Assembly (NCBI GenBank): GCA_028023455.1
Contig: JAQFVV010006215.1
Span: forward strand, 2,554,580-2,618,579
Source: Epiperipatus broadwayi
Taxonomy: Eukaryota; Onychophora; Udeonychophora; Euonychophora; Peripatidae
Length of the DNA stretch: 64,000 nt
Direction of reading: 5' to 3'
Part shown: one piece after another, positions 1-11,892 of the stretch
Layout of the letters: each line of letters opens with the position of its first letter
How positions within the stretch are numbered: the stretch's first letter is position 1
Notes under the pieces: generated by a model
What the model saw: only the letters and a program-made list of their open reading frames with translations
Databases searched by the model: none
What the model was told of the DNA's origin: nothing
Translations under genes and position numbers: made by a program

Positions 1-1721
1 AAAATCAAAATCGTTAGAGATGTAGTATGAACAGACAAAGGAATTATTGAATAGAAATCATAAGGAAGAAATTGATAAGGAAGTCCAGAAGATGGAAGAG
101 AATGTTACAGATGAAGTAGGGAAAGTAAATTATGAAATAGTATTGATAGGAGATTCACTAATTAGAGAATGTGGAGATGTAATTGCAAGGGAAAATAGAA
201 ACAGGCATGCAAGAATATGTTTGCCTGGAGCTAGAATTAGGGATGTTACACTTAAGGTAAAGAAACAAAAGAGTAGAGATGTGTCTTAAGGTAGAGACAA
301 ATAATTTGTCAGAACCATTGGAGAGTAATGGATGAGTACATAGAATTGATTAGTTATTTGAGTAAGATTAAAGGAAGATTAGGAATAGTTGGATTATTAT
401 CAAAATTTGACAATAGGTATATGTTAGATAGGATATGTTCCATAAATGAGAGATTGAAAAAATTATGTGAGAGAAATGATATGTTTATGAATGTGTGGAA
501 TTTCTTTATTAATAAGGTAGTTATATAGTGAAGATGGATTGTACTTAGCAGAACAAGAAGGTGAAGTTTTAGGGAATTTGGTTATTTAAGAATATAGTTC
601 TGGAAATTTATAAAGGGGGTGGGCTTTTAAATTGCAGTGTTATCAGATAGAAGAAGAATGGACGGGTTGTAAGAAGTAAAGGGTAGCTGATTTTAATATA
701 AATGTAGATATGGAGAGGGAATGGGTCTGTAAAATCAATGGTAAGCAAGTTACTTATAAATGTAACGGAGAAGAAAGAGTCAAAGGAATTTATAAAAGAG
801 TAACTAGAAAATTTTTTTAAAAAAAAAATTGAATATTTGAATATGCAAGATGGTAGGAGACCAGAAAAGTGGCTAGAATTAAAGAAAGTAATTAAAAATG
901 AAGAACTTGAGGTACTATCAGTAGTGCAAACATATCTAAGAGAAGAACCTACCCTGGAAGACTTGGTATGGCAGGGTATAAATAGAAGAGAAAAAAAAAG
1001 TGGTATAGGAGTTATGTCAAGAACATTTGTGGGTTGAGATAAGGTTAGTAAGACAAGAATGGATGGTGACTACAATGTATATAGCCACAGGAGATAATCA
1101 AACTATAATGAAATGGAACAGTAAAAGAGGAAGAAAATAATGGTTATAGGGGATATGAATGGACATATTGAAGAAATTGATGATGTAGATAATAAGATTG
1201 GACAGCTTTTGTCAGAGAGTAAATTTGAGCATGGAAAATTTAACAAATATTTATGAGGACAATACATACGTTCTAAAAATAATATATTTCACACAATAGA
1301 TTATGTATTAGTAGAGAAAGAGGGAATGAAAATAAAGTATGGAAATTTAAAGCATTTGATAATGATGAGAGAGTATGTAATAGTGATCATAATTTCTTTA
1401 CAATAGAAATGATTAGTAATGTGATAAAAATAGTAATAAAAGTAGAAACGATAATGGAAATTGTGGATGGAGAATGAATGATAAGAATAAGTTAGAAGAA
1501 CATAAAATAAAAATTGAAGAAATCATGGAAGGGTTGGTTGGGGATGAATATAAGGACTGGTGTGATGAAGTAGAAAAAGTGGCAAATAGGGTTTTAGGTG
1601 AGAATATTCAGAAGAATAAAAGTAATAGGAGTGAGAGTTAGTAAAAGTGTAAAAGAGAGGAAAAAGTATTTTTAAAAAAAGTTGTCTAAAATAGGTAATT
1701 ACATAGAGAGAATGAAATTAA
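1..1721 (+). pseudogene. Decayed LINE, SGNH-like domain plus AP endonuclease
   Basis: Relic of a non-LTR retrotransposon read in several frames. Positions 128-289 encode an SGNH-hydrolase-like block (IGDSLIRECGDVI, then CLPGARIRDVT). Positions 328-528 continue it in another frame (DRICSINERLKKLCERND), and SEDGLYLAEQ near 529-560 resembles the C-terminal His block. Such domains occur in ORF1 or N-terminal regions of several LINE groups. An apurinic-type endonuclease follows: TLEDLVWQGINRREKKSGIG near 950-1005, IGDMNGHIEEIDD near 1143-1185, and HTIDYVLVEKEGMKIKYG near 1290-1345. The SDH-like end near 1380-1395 is frame-disrupted. Multiple frameshifts and stops show it is inactive. The element is open at the window's left edge and is broken near 1722 by an inverted insertion. 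The exact LINE clade is not resolved. Confidence 0.7.
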
Positions 1722-2400
1722 GTAATAAATTGTTCCACTTTTTATTTATAATGAATCCTACTCCACTTGTATTTCCAATATTTGTGCCTTTATAATAGAG
1801 TATATGTCCACTTTTTAAATCAATTATCTCTTCACCTTTTCTTCTAACTTCACAAAGTCCAATAATGTCCCATTTAATATAAGACAGTTCTTCTTCTAAT
1901 TCTTGCAATCTTTCTTCACTTGAAAGTGATCTGCAGTTGAAAGTACCTAAATAAAAAGTTGTCATCAAATAGCCTGGGTCCGCAATCAGGGGATTCTTAG
2001 CACTCTCCGCCTTCGGCCACCAACCGCTGCCTTGGTTGGTGACTTTACAGCCTCCTGGGAATAAGGGTCATGCTTTATTTTTGTCTGTCATAATTGTATA
2101 TGTGTATTGAAAAAAATATTTATCATTTACACAAACATTTATTCTGCCTTATCAGGCACTGAGAAAAAAGACCATGGTGTTGCTTGATTTTAAACTCAGA
2201 GGTAAAAAGCCAATAAACTCACCACTCTGGCTAATGCGTTTTGGTGATCAGCCCATCCATGTTCGTATACTATATGAATAATCACATAGTAATAACAGCT
2301 GCAACGACAACAACATATGGAGTGGACATTAGGAATTTGCCCTGCTTGGTTCCTTTAAGGCCTCCAAGAGGAATCAAAGGGTCTCCTTTCATTTAATAGC
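1722..2400 (-). mobile_element. Inverted RTE-type LINE 5' fragment nested in the LINE
   Basis: On the minus strand, translation from an ATG at 1968 gives LGTFNCRSL, then DIIGLCEVRRKGEEI, then SGVGFIINKKW. This is the N-terminal third of an exonuclease/endonuclease/phosphatase-fold domain of the RTE type, often annotated as craniofacial development protein 2-like. The Asn of FNCRSL and the Glu of CEVRR sit at expected active-site positions. The reading frame runs out of homology near 1722, where host LINE sequence begins. DNA from 1969 to about 2400 is more GC-rich than its surroundings and would be the 5' UTR of this element. LINEs usually lose their 5' end, so keeping 5' and losing 3' is unusual. 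The right boundary is approximate. Confidence 0.6.
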
Positions 2401-2600
2401 AAACTCCTTTTTGCAGCCATAAAAGCATATAGTAATGGAAATATTAGGTTTACAGAAAATGAATTGAATGAGGCAGAGAAGAAATTGAAGAGTGGAAAGG
2501 CAAGAGGTTTAGATGGATGGGCAGCAGAGATAGGAATGAATTCAGGAATTAGGGCAAAATTAAACCTATTATGTTTTAATCAAGTTCATAGTAAAAGTCT
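2401..2600 (+). pseudogene. LINE relic resumes: start of reverse transcriptase
   Basis: After the inverted insert, the + strand reads KAYSNGNIRFTENELNEAEK followed by KLKSGKARGLDGWAAEIG (2464-2530). This matches the conserved entry block of LINE reverse transcriptases (K-x-GKAxGxDG-xxxE). It is most simply the continuation of the element at 1-1721. The rest of the reverse transcriptase is absent: homology stops near 2580, where a dispersed repeat begins. Confidence 0.6.
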
Positions 2601-3100
2601 ATCAGATTCAATAGTATTTCTCTTGCTGTACCTATACCAATTTAAATTTTACTTTAACTTGTGTTAAATTAAACTAAAATCCTAAAAATTTATCAAATTT
2701 AATATTATAACTAATATAAATTATCATTATTCAAATGAGAAATTAAATACATGGCACAAACACAATTTAATTAATTTAAAATATATTTACCTTGCTTTGC
2801 TAAAAACTGTACTTTTCGTTTAAAAAATTTTCCAACTCTGTAATCTTTTAATCAATGCTGCCCGCTTTTTGGGGATTTTATGACATCATTGAAAAACAGT
2901 TGTGATGTAGATTTTTCATGCATTTTTATAAAACTGCAAATTACAAATTTATTTGAAAATAATTAAAGCAAAAATTTATATACTAATAAAATTCTATACA
3001 AAAAAAGGAAGAAAATCATGCAAGATTATTCAAAATTGGTATGATATTTGTTGAGTTAAAGTTACAAACTAACTTTCATATTTATATAACTAGCTGTACA
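2580..3100. repeat. Dispersed repeat, copy 1
   Basis: This stretch is clearly related to 10740-11200. Shared landmarks in the same order are AGTATTTCTCTTGCTGTA, TCAAATGA.AAATTAAAT, TTTCCAACTCTGT.ATCTTTT, AACAGTT.TGATRT and GCATTTTTAT. No coding sequence is visible and both copies are diverged. It directly abuts the truncated LINE, so it may be a separate old insertion. Confidence 0.6.
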
Positions 3101-4189
3101 CATGATTTTGCTCATAAAATAATGCAATGTGTGGCTTTTTCGCAGCTTCTCTGTTTATGTATTATATAAATGAAATAATAATATGAGTTATCAACAGCAG
3201 TATTGCAAAAATTATAACTTTTTATGATCATTTATACACTGAGTAATCAACTTTCAGTATTTTAGTTTAAATATGTTTCATGTGATAATAATTAGTATTA
3301 GTAATTATTAAACATATATTCTGATATATATATTGTACTGGAATAGTTTGAAGACACCAAGATTTCATTCATTTGAATATAGAAGCCCCTAGTGTTTTCA
3401 CTCGAATAGCTAGCCCAGTATGGTGCAGTTATTGGGTACTCTCATTCAGGATAGGCTGATTAATATTCATCTCCTTGGGACATCACTCAGGACTGTTTAT
3501 GGATCTTAGTTTCTCCTACCTATTGACAGAAAGTCTACCACTAAACTAGCTCAGAGGTAAACATTATTTGTACCATTATTCTGTGCATATTTACACTTCT
3601 ATATTAATAGTTTATGGTGATAAAATCACTCCCACCTTCATCCATAGGCACCAAAGAGAATCAGATTCAAACACATATTCAGCCATTAAGACTATTGTAC
3701 ATACTAAAATATATATGATTTATATTCTACCTATCATGACTTATTAAAATTATCCCTTTCACCTTTTAATGGGGTTCATAATTTATTTCTAGTTGATGAG
3801 CGTTGAGCAACAGTCATTAAGAGTTTTATGATTCATGAGTAAACATATAACTGTTTATTTTCAACATCTGATACAGTTTACTCCAAATTTACCAAAGAAT
3901 AGTTACATCACAAAATAATTAATAAAGATAGAATTACTCATAGAATTAACTCTTCGATTGATGCAAATCTAGTTGGCTGAGTGATTTAAAACTCTAAACT
4001 TTTGATTGGTCAATTACAGAATCAGCAATAAAAATATATTCATCTTTTAATATTATATTCGTTTTAGTTTCGTTTGTAAAAAGTATATTAATAATTTGTC
4101 AGATTATGAAAGTGAACAAAAGTTTTCAAAAATAATTTTCTATTTTTTATTATAAAAATATTTTATAGCGGGGAATTTAAAAACAATGT
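3101..4189. other. AT-rich DNA without a recognised feature
   Basis: No reading frame with protein homology and no clear repeat boundary was seen. A slightly GC-richer patch at 3390-3560 is of unknown origin. Confidence 0.4.
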
Positions 4190-4640
4190 CCGTAATCAAT
4201 TGGAAAATGTTGCATACGCCATCGACTTTCTCAATTTACATTGTGAAATAGTAAAGAATTTTTTGCTAAAATCTTACTATTTTTTTTAAATAATCATATT
4301 TTCAGCATATTTTACCAAAATACATTACAATATGTAAATAAATGCTAGAAAAATACTCTAAATTATTAATTTTGGTATGAAAATCAAATAAAGAGCTTGG
4401 GGCAATTTAAACTTTTGACAGGTGTGAAAATTGTTTTTAGCGATGGTTTCTTTTTCAATTTATGTTCATGTAAATGTATACAATTTTTTACTAGAATCTT
4501 ACTGTTTTTTTAAAATAACTATATTTTCATTATATTTTATGAAAATAATTCATAATATATAAGAAAAATAATAAAAAAAACATTCAAAGACTTTTAATTT
4601 TCGTTTTCAAAGTCAAAACAGAAGTTGGAGCTATGAAAAT
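4190..4640. repeat. Diverged tandem duplication, about 245-bp period
   Basis: Unit 1 (about 4200-4385) and unit 2 (about 4440-4625) share the order TTTCTCAATTTA or TTTTTCAATTTA, then CTAAAATCTTACT or CTAGAATCTTACT, then ATATTTTCA, then TTTTACCAAAATA or TTTTATGAAAATA, then an ATTTTGGT or ATTTTCGT segment. Noncoding. Confidence 0.5.
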
Positions 4641-6824
4641 TAGTTTCGTTTGGCAAAAATCGAAGCAGCCAATCAGAATTTATAAAGATGTGGCTTCTCT
4701 CTTTGTTCAAACTTAGAATGCCTATATTTATTGATTTTTTTACTTGTCAAATAATTCAAGAGAGGGCAGCATCTTATGATATTTTTAAGCTTTAAAATAA
4801 GCTAAAATATGTCACAATAATGGAAAAACTCAGGAATTACAGCAAGTTAAAACCGTGTACGAATATATTTGAAGCAATCAATCCAAGGGTTAATGAACAT
4901 TTAATAATTAATAACAATAAGAAATGAACATAAGTATTATACAGATATAATTATGATATTTTAATGTTTTATCTAATGTGAAAAATTTGGTCACTTTGTG
5001 ATATTTATATAGCTAATAAACTATAAAAAAATGCACATACACATACCTCTCTCATCAACAATATAATATAGACATCTCCTAGATGGATAATTTTGTCTAA
5101 TTATGCTTAAGTTAATCTGCATCCATTTCTCGCTATCTAATTTTTACACTCCCTGAATTGATACGCAAAAAAAAAAATCTCACCTGGTTATTATTACCAT
5201 TTTTAGACATGTCCACAATTGACATACATCCATGCACATACTGTTGTCAAAGTTTAAACCTTCCCATCATAAAGTTTACATACACATCTCCCCCCCCAAA
5301 AAAAAAAAAAGAACATTAATTTAAAATATATAAAGACAAACTAAAATACGTGTGTATAAGTCGATATATAACATTATCGATAAAAACTAAAACAACTAGC
5401 ATAATAGTAAGATAACATTTATTGATAAGATCCTTAACTGTTAATATTTATTTGATATTTGATGAGAATAGAAAGTTAAAATGAAATGTCAATAGTTATT
5501 AATAAAATTTTGCTTTACATTACCGATTACTTGGTCTCCTGCATTTGGAAGCATTATTGATTAGACAACGATCACAAACAAAAAACTGCTTTTATGCACA
5601 CACATTGGTTGAGTATACATATATATAACATACTGATTATGACATGCATATTTCCTTCAATTATATTGGTTACTGTTTCCTAAAATCATGGTTAAGATGA
5701 TAGCGTATTTATGGTATATTCATAGACGGATCACTGTCTCTGCGTATTCGTAGGCAATGTGGGCTTTCTTTTTGTCTGAAGTTTTCTTTCCTACAGTGGA
5801 ATGAGATACGAGGCACTGCAGACCCTGAAGTCATCACTTTTTCCATGGTCAGCCTTGGGTGTTTTTCCGTTCTCCCATTCAGATGTTCTAGGATTCCTGG
5901 TGGCTTCCAGTCCTCTGAAAAAAGTAATCTAGAATCTCAGCAAGGCATTTTTTAAAAATTCTTTTCAGAATAAAATATTTCTGGAGGATTTTTTCCTCTT
6001 TTAGATGAATTGGCAACACCAGTTCACATGTACTGATTATACTAATTCTCACTCTAACATCAGTCTACAATAATAACCCTGTTCCAGCTTCTCTTTTGGT
6101 ATTTATTTGTTTTGTATTGCTGACATCACTGACCTCTTTATAACACCAGACTCCGATTGGTAATATGTAATTGAGATATTTACCATCTACTTGGATGGCT
6201 TGAAACATCTTTATCTTATAACTGCCAACCTATAATTAATTGACAGTCGAGTTCAAAACTAATTTTGGTGGTCACACAGTAATCATTATGGATCTCATTG
6301 ATACTACATTCTTGCTAAAGAGTTTTTTCCCTCTTTTTCTCTTAAAATATTAAAACATATAAAAATAATAATAAAAAAAAGAAACCACGTCACACACAAT
6401 TATAACATGAAAGACTAATTAATCTTCCTGACAGGTTTGAGGCATCTCTAGGTCAAACCATCCATGCCCACATACAGCTCAAAAGTTGATTTTCTAATTG
6501 CCAGTTAAAAGTAGCAAAAATCCCCTGTTTTTGACTACATTTCATTTTCTTCTCTCTACTCTATCAGTGCTTCTCTTTTAATAACAAAACGCAATGTATA
6601 TAACTGAATAAAAAATGTTTTTTTCCTTCTCCGCCTTTCCTTTTTTCTCTCATCTCCCCCTTTTCTTTTTGGACTTATTGGAGTCTCACTTGGGTTTAGA
6701 ATTAATACCCTACAATATATATATGATATATCCCAAACACAAAAACATATAACAAAGTTGATTAATTATAAATAATGATCATTTGTAAATAATTAGTTTC
6801 TTGTAATTTGTTCCTGGCATGCTA
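4641..6824. other. AT-rich DNA, one GC-richer patch of unknown origin
   Basis: Mostly low-complexity AT-rich sequence with short homopolymers. The patch at about 5715-5945 is less AT-rich and could be a decayed mobile element, but neither strand gives a translation I can place in a family. Confidence 0.35.
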
Positions 6825-7857
6825 CCATGTTTTCCCCAAAATAAGACCCAGTCGTAATAATTTTACTCCAAAAGACATTGTAGAGTTTATTTTTAGAGGA
6901 TGTCTTAAGTTTTTCATATACACAAACCTACATTTATGCAAGTAAATTATTTTCTTTACAGAAAGCTATAAGATTCTTACCCCAGGAGCCTTGCATAATT
7001 CCTCTCTTGTACTCACCTAAATAGATTTTTTTGCACTCATCCTATCAGGATTAAATAATCAATTGTTAATTGAAAATTTACAAGATAGGAGTAGTAATAA
7101 AAATGATTACAGTTAAGAATGATTTGTCCACACAAAAGCAACAAAACAAATGTGGGCACAAAAATTCAGAAAATGTTTCTGTATTTCATACATGCACATT
7201 AAGTACACCTTTACAACACAACATTGAATTATGAAGATTCATATATGACACAATCACATCCATCCGTTATCAAGTGCGAACATTGTAAACACTTCAAATT
7301 ACTGATAATAGCCTTGCTTGGGTATTCCTTATAAAAAATTTTCTTTAGGAGAAAGATTGATTATTTAATTTAAACTAAACTGATTATTAAAATCACTTCC
7401 ATTATTTAAAACATTTTAGGAGGGAAAAATGTTTAAGAAATCAAACTGATTTTTTTTATCTTGAATATTTAAAAGCTATCATGATGAAACTCTAAAATTA
7501 AATCAAGCATTCTAAATTTAAGTATTAAATGTAAATTAAATAAGAACTTAAAATATATTAATGAAATTATAAATTGTCCAGTATATTGACTTGTGATAGA
7601 TAAAATTTTAAAAGTTTGTTAAATCATTCGTGAACAGGTAGAATAGTTTTGTTGAAAAAGGTCAATAGGTAAATACATAAGTTATATAATTCATATTATA
7701 ATTTATTTAAAGCGTTAATGTCAATATTGTTTATTTATACATTCGTTACTTTATAATTCAATATGTCTATCAACAGGCAAATGAAAGCCAGTCTGTCTTG
7801 CTAATAATTTTAACTAGGGCTGAAATTTGGGTAGGTCTTATTTTCAGGGAAACATGG
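6825..7857. mobile_element. TIR DNA transposon, TA-flanked, non-autonomous
   Basis: The left end begins CCATGTTTTCCCCAAAATAA followed by GACC. The right end, read in reverse complement, begins CCATGTTTCCCTGAAAATAA followed by GACC. Each end is bordered by TA (6823-6824 and 7858-7859), consistent with a TA target duplication. The start motif 'TTTTCCCCAAAATAAGACC' resembles a TIR type I associate with short DNA transposons in several animal genomes. Interior about 1 kb, no transposase recognisable. Confidence 0.7.
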
Positions 7858-8625
7858 TATTTAGACATTATAATATATTTAAAAATTCATTTTCTGTCAA
7901 GAGTTTTATTATTAAATTTTATTTTGTTGATCATAATCAGTTTGAATAAATTGCATATAATATTCATTTATATATATTAACTCTCTCAACATATGTTGTA
8001 AAAATACACACACACATATATATGCATTACATACATTTTAATAATTAAAAAAACAAATTATGAAGAAAAAAGAAAAAATAGATTTTAAGAATGAAATTAA
8101 GAAAAAAAAATATTGTATCATATTTTTTAATAGATTTGTTTTTATTAAGAATAAGAGTGGGAAAAGAGAATCATGTTAGTTAAAAATTCATAACCTGCTA
8201 TCTTTTTATAATTGGAAAAAAAGGTAAATGTTATAATGAAAAAAAAAGGAAAATGTTAAAAGATTTTAAAATAAAACTTTCAATATTCAATAAAATTAAT
8301 TAAGGAAAGTAATCTTGAAAACTACCTCATCAGCAGGAATGCACTTAAATTTTGGAAAGATTCCTGGCCAATATAAGATAATAGATGAATCTAAGAAAAA
8401 TTAGATAAATGAATGTAAATTTAATTAAAAATTAAAATTTTGATAAAAGTGAACAATTGGAGAGATAGATATAAAAGTGGCAGCTTGTTTATTGTTATTA
8501 TTATTACTTCAATTTTTGTGTATGACGTAGTCAATAAGATCCTCAGAAAATCAGTTATTTCTAACCGTAAAATTTAAAAGTAAAAGTTGTAAAAGCAACA
8601 ATATACCTTGCTAAAGAACTTCAGG
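7858..8625. other. AT-rich DNA without a recognised feature
   Basis: Only short homopolymers and AT runs were seen. Confidence 0.4.
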
Positions 8626-8719
8626 AATGTTCATTTGGGCTTCATGCCTGGGTCCCTGGCATCATCCGTTTATCTCACTTATGATAATTGCCTTGACCGT
8701 AGTATAGACTACTGCTTAC

Positions 8720-8910
8720 TCGCCTATTGTTCACCAGAAGCATGGAAAGAAACCAAAGAAATTCATCACTGAAGACTAAATGGCGAGCTATTAGGAGAGC
8801 CATGGAAAGGAAACATGTTACCTATCAAAAAGATGACGTTATCTCCCCATTGCAAACTAAATATGTAGACTTTCTTAGAAGAGAATGGACTCTGAAAATG
8901 GTTAATTAAT
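8720..8910 (+). pseudogene. Possible LINE reverse-transcriptase C-terminal relic
   Basis: Positions 8767-8890 read KTKWRAIRRAMERKHVTYQK, then DDVISPLQTKYVDFL. The RAMER block followed by a basic stretch resembles the post-catalytic region of LINE reverse transcriptases (consensus like K-L-x-x-x-QRAMER-x-MLG). The resemblance is short and nothing upstream supports it, so this is a weak call. Confidence 0.3.
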
Positions 8911-10739
8911 GATATTTAACTGCTCATAATTGTTGTATGGTTATTTATATTTTGTTTTTATTGTATTGAATATTCAATTAAATGTGTGTGCATAGGAATA
9001 AAAAGTGTTTATTTAAATGTTGCTTGATCTATCTTCTTTCTTTTAATTATGTCACCATGATTATAAGATTATAATTATTCCTATGTATTCTTAGTAATGT
9101 GCTGGGTTTCCTGTTCAAGATGTTGGAGTTAGCCTGGGTAAATTTCAAGTGCTGGGTTCATTTGCCTGTTGTCCGGGCATGCCGGCTATATAAAGTTTAT
9201 ATGGCCAGATGGCGCCTGAAACTTGTCTCAAAACAAAGAAAGTCCCTTGGGTGATGGGTGTTGTCCTAGCAATATGATGGTGCTATGGTCAGGAAAAATG
9301 GTTTGGGTATGTGCATTCATGTAACCTTGATCTGACCATAGGTGCATTGATAGTTAATCCATCAATGATATTCCACTCTCTGCTTGAAAATATGATTATC
9401 AGGATAAGGATGCGGTAAATAAATATGAAGAGAAATCATAAGCAGTGCATAATGCTAAATGTTGAAATGTTAATAGTACAATACGGTGATAAAGATTCAT
9501 AGTCAGCAAAGGTAGTCAGGTAATTTAATAAATCTAATCATAATAATCTATAGTAAAATAATAAACATAATAAATAATAATTATAGTTAATGAATACGCT
9601 TCTTTAATAAACATAAATATATGTTTATCTTATAACACCTCCATGATCGTTACAATATGGTAATAGAGATACAGTTCTTAGAATTCTATTTGTATTTATT
9701 TGCTTTTTAATATTATATATATATATGTCTCTAGTGCATTTTTAATTTAATAAATATATTGACATTGAATGGGGAGATAAGACTAATTTACACTCCAGGA
9801 TCACCTTATGTCCCTGTTTCTAGTGAAGATACTATAAATTTATGAGAGTTGATTTTCTTTATGCATTGACACAAGTGCTTAACTATCTACTCATTTGATT
9901 ATAAACTTCATTAACAAATAATTATAATATATATCTCCAAGTAAACAAATGACTGGTACTTTCTCCATGTTGCCTGAAGTGGCATTTCAGATCAGTGCAT
10001 GTATTGTGCAATAACATACTTTTAATTATTTGTCACAAAAATTATAACATATTAGCATTTATTTTATGTATAAAATATAATAAAAGTATATATTAAGGAT
10101 TCTTTAAAATGTAGTATTGTTTAAAGTAATTTTTTACACAAACTGTTATTATTTTTAAAAGAATTTATTTATTATATTGAATTATTTTTAATATTTTTTA
10201 AAATAATTTATAAAATACTATAGAAAAGTCAGCTTTTTAAAATTATTATTAGTCTGCATTTTTTCCCGAATATAAATAATGCTAACTACTGCTCGCATTT
10301 GTTTATTTATTGCTTAAATTGAGCTAAGTACCATAAAGCAAAAATTCATAGCCTATGTACATATGTAAAGGATAAGTAAATAATAATTAAGTAAAGATTA
10401 GAGAAAAAGATATTTTTCTAATACTGTAGAAATGTTACCTTTTTTTTTAACTGTTGTAAGTTGGCATTTTTTAGAAGAAAAATAGTGGAATCCTACCTCT
10501 TGCATTTTTTTATTTTTATTTGTTAAATTTAGCCTCTGTTTTACATCCTTATTTTTGTCATTTCTTAAATTTAGCTTATTTTTTAAAATCATATATACAT
10601 TATTATTTTAGTTAATTAATGAAAGTTAATATCTTTAAAATCAGGCAAATACTCATGCCATTTTAAAATGTACTTTCTCATGTATAATTAAATATATTTA
10701 AAACTTCTTTATCATGTGAGAATATACTTCAAGAGAAAT
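8911..10739. other. AT-rich DNA with a GC-richer patch at 9105-9390
   Basis: The patch contains a TATATAAAG box (9188-9196) and AGATGGCGCCTGAAAC (9207-9222), which hints at a decayed LTR or promoter. No terminal repeats or target duplications could be found to support an element call. Confidence 0.3.
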
Positions 10740-11200
10740 AGTAAAAATTTGTCAAATTTAGTAGTATTTCTCTTGCTATAACTCAGGCAATTTAAAATGT
10801 ACTTTTTCACATATTAAATGTATTTAAACTGATATTTTAAAAGTTTATCAATTTCATAATAAAACTTGATCAAATTGAGTAGTATTTCTCTTGCTGTATT
10901 TAGGTAAACAGATGTTAAATATATGTTTAAACTGGAATCCTAAAAGTTTATCAAATTCATTATTTAAATTGTTATTATTCAAATGAAAAATTAAATTCAT
11001 TGTACAAACACAAGTTAATTTAAAACATATACAAAATCAATTTTTATCTTGCTTTACCAAAAACTATATTTTTCATGAAAAAAAATTTCCAACTCTGTTA
11101 TCTTTTTGTGTTTTTGTAACATCATTTGAAAACAGTTATGATATAAATTTTCACTGCATTTTTATGAGTTCACAAACAAACTTCCACATTTATAGTAATA
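10740..11200. repeat. Dispersed repeat, copy 2
   Basis: Diverged second copy of the repeat at 2580-3100, in the same orientation. The AGTATTTCTCTTGCT segment is itself present twice here (about 10762 and 10884), suggesting a partial internal duplication. No coding sequence. Confidence 0.6.
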
Positions 11201-11892
11201 TAGATATAGATAATTAGTAAAGTAGGGGATGCTTAAATATTTTCAACAGCATTTGTTTCATTGATCAAGATTGGTGATTAGATATAAAATTGATACTGCT
11301 GTATTTGTTGTATTATATATACGATAAAGATTTGGTATAAACTTTTGTTTTTGCTTTTTTACAGGATCATCTGCTTGAAATAGTTCAAATAGTTGACATA
11401 GATTATTGGATTACATCTTTCAAGTCCATTCTGTGATATTCAGGTTATTTGTATTAATAATTATTATATCTTTCAAGTCCAATCTGTGATATTGAGCTCG
11501 AATCTTAATTTTTAGGACCACATATAATTCAATAAACATCACATGATCACTGAGTGGCAATACTGTATGGAGAGTTTTGCCTGTTTTAACCATGTATAAT
11601 TATTGTGAATATACTACCATAGATTTATTTGCTTAAAGAATAGAAAATTCATTTTTTTTTTTAAATTTTAACTTATCTTCTATAAATTTATAGAGTTTTT
11701 AAATATATACAAAATGTAAATTGAAAATTATTAATAAAACAACTGTTTTCAAAAATTAATTTTATACATATTCAGTCTTACTAGAAACCAGTTCACTATA
11801 GCAAAAATACTTCCAAGAATTTTTTGAATAGATTGCTTTCTGTTATATATGAAAAGTTACAAGAGCCTTAATGTGATTTTAGATAATCAAGA

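Noticed and set aside
3970-4030. A-box-like TTGGCTGAGTGATTT
   Set aside because: No B-box or cloverleaf follows.
9207-9222. TGGCGCC-type primer-binding-site lookalike, also near 50523
   Set aside because: Not placed next to a recognisable LTR end in either case; the shared AGATGGCGCC is short enough to be chance.
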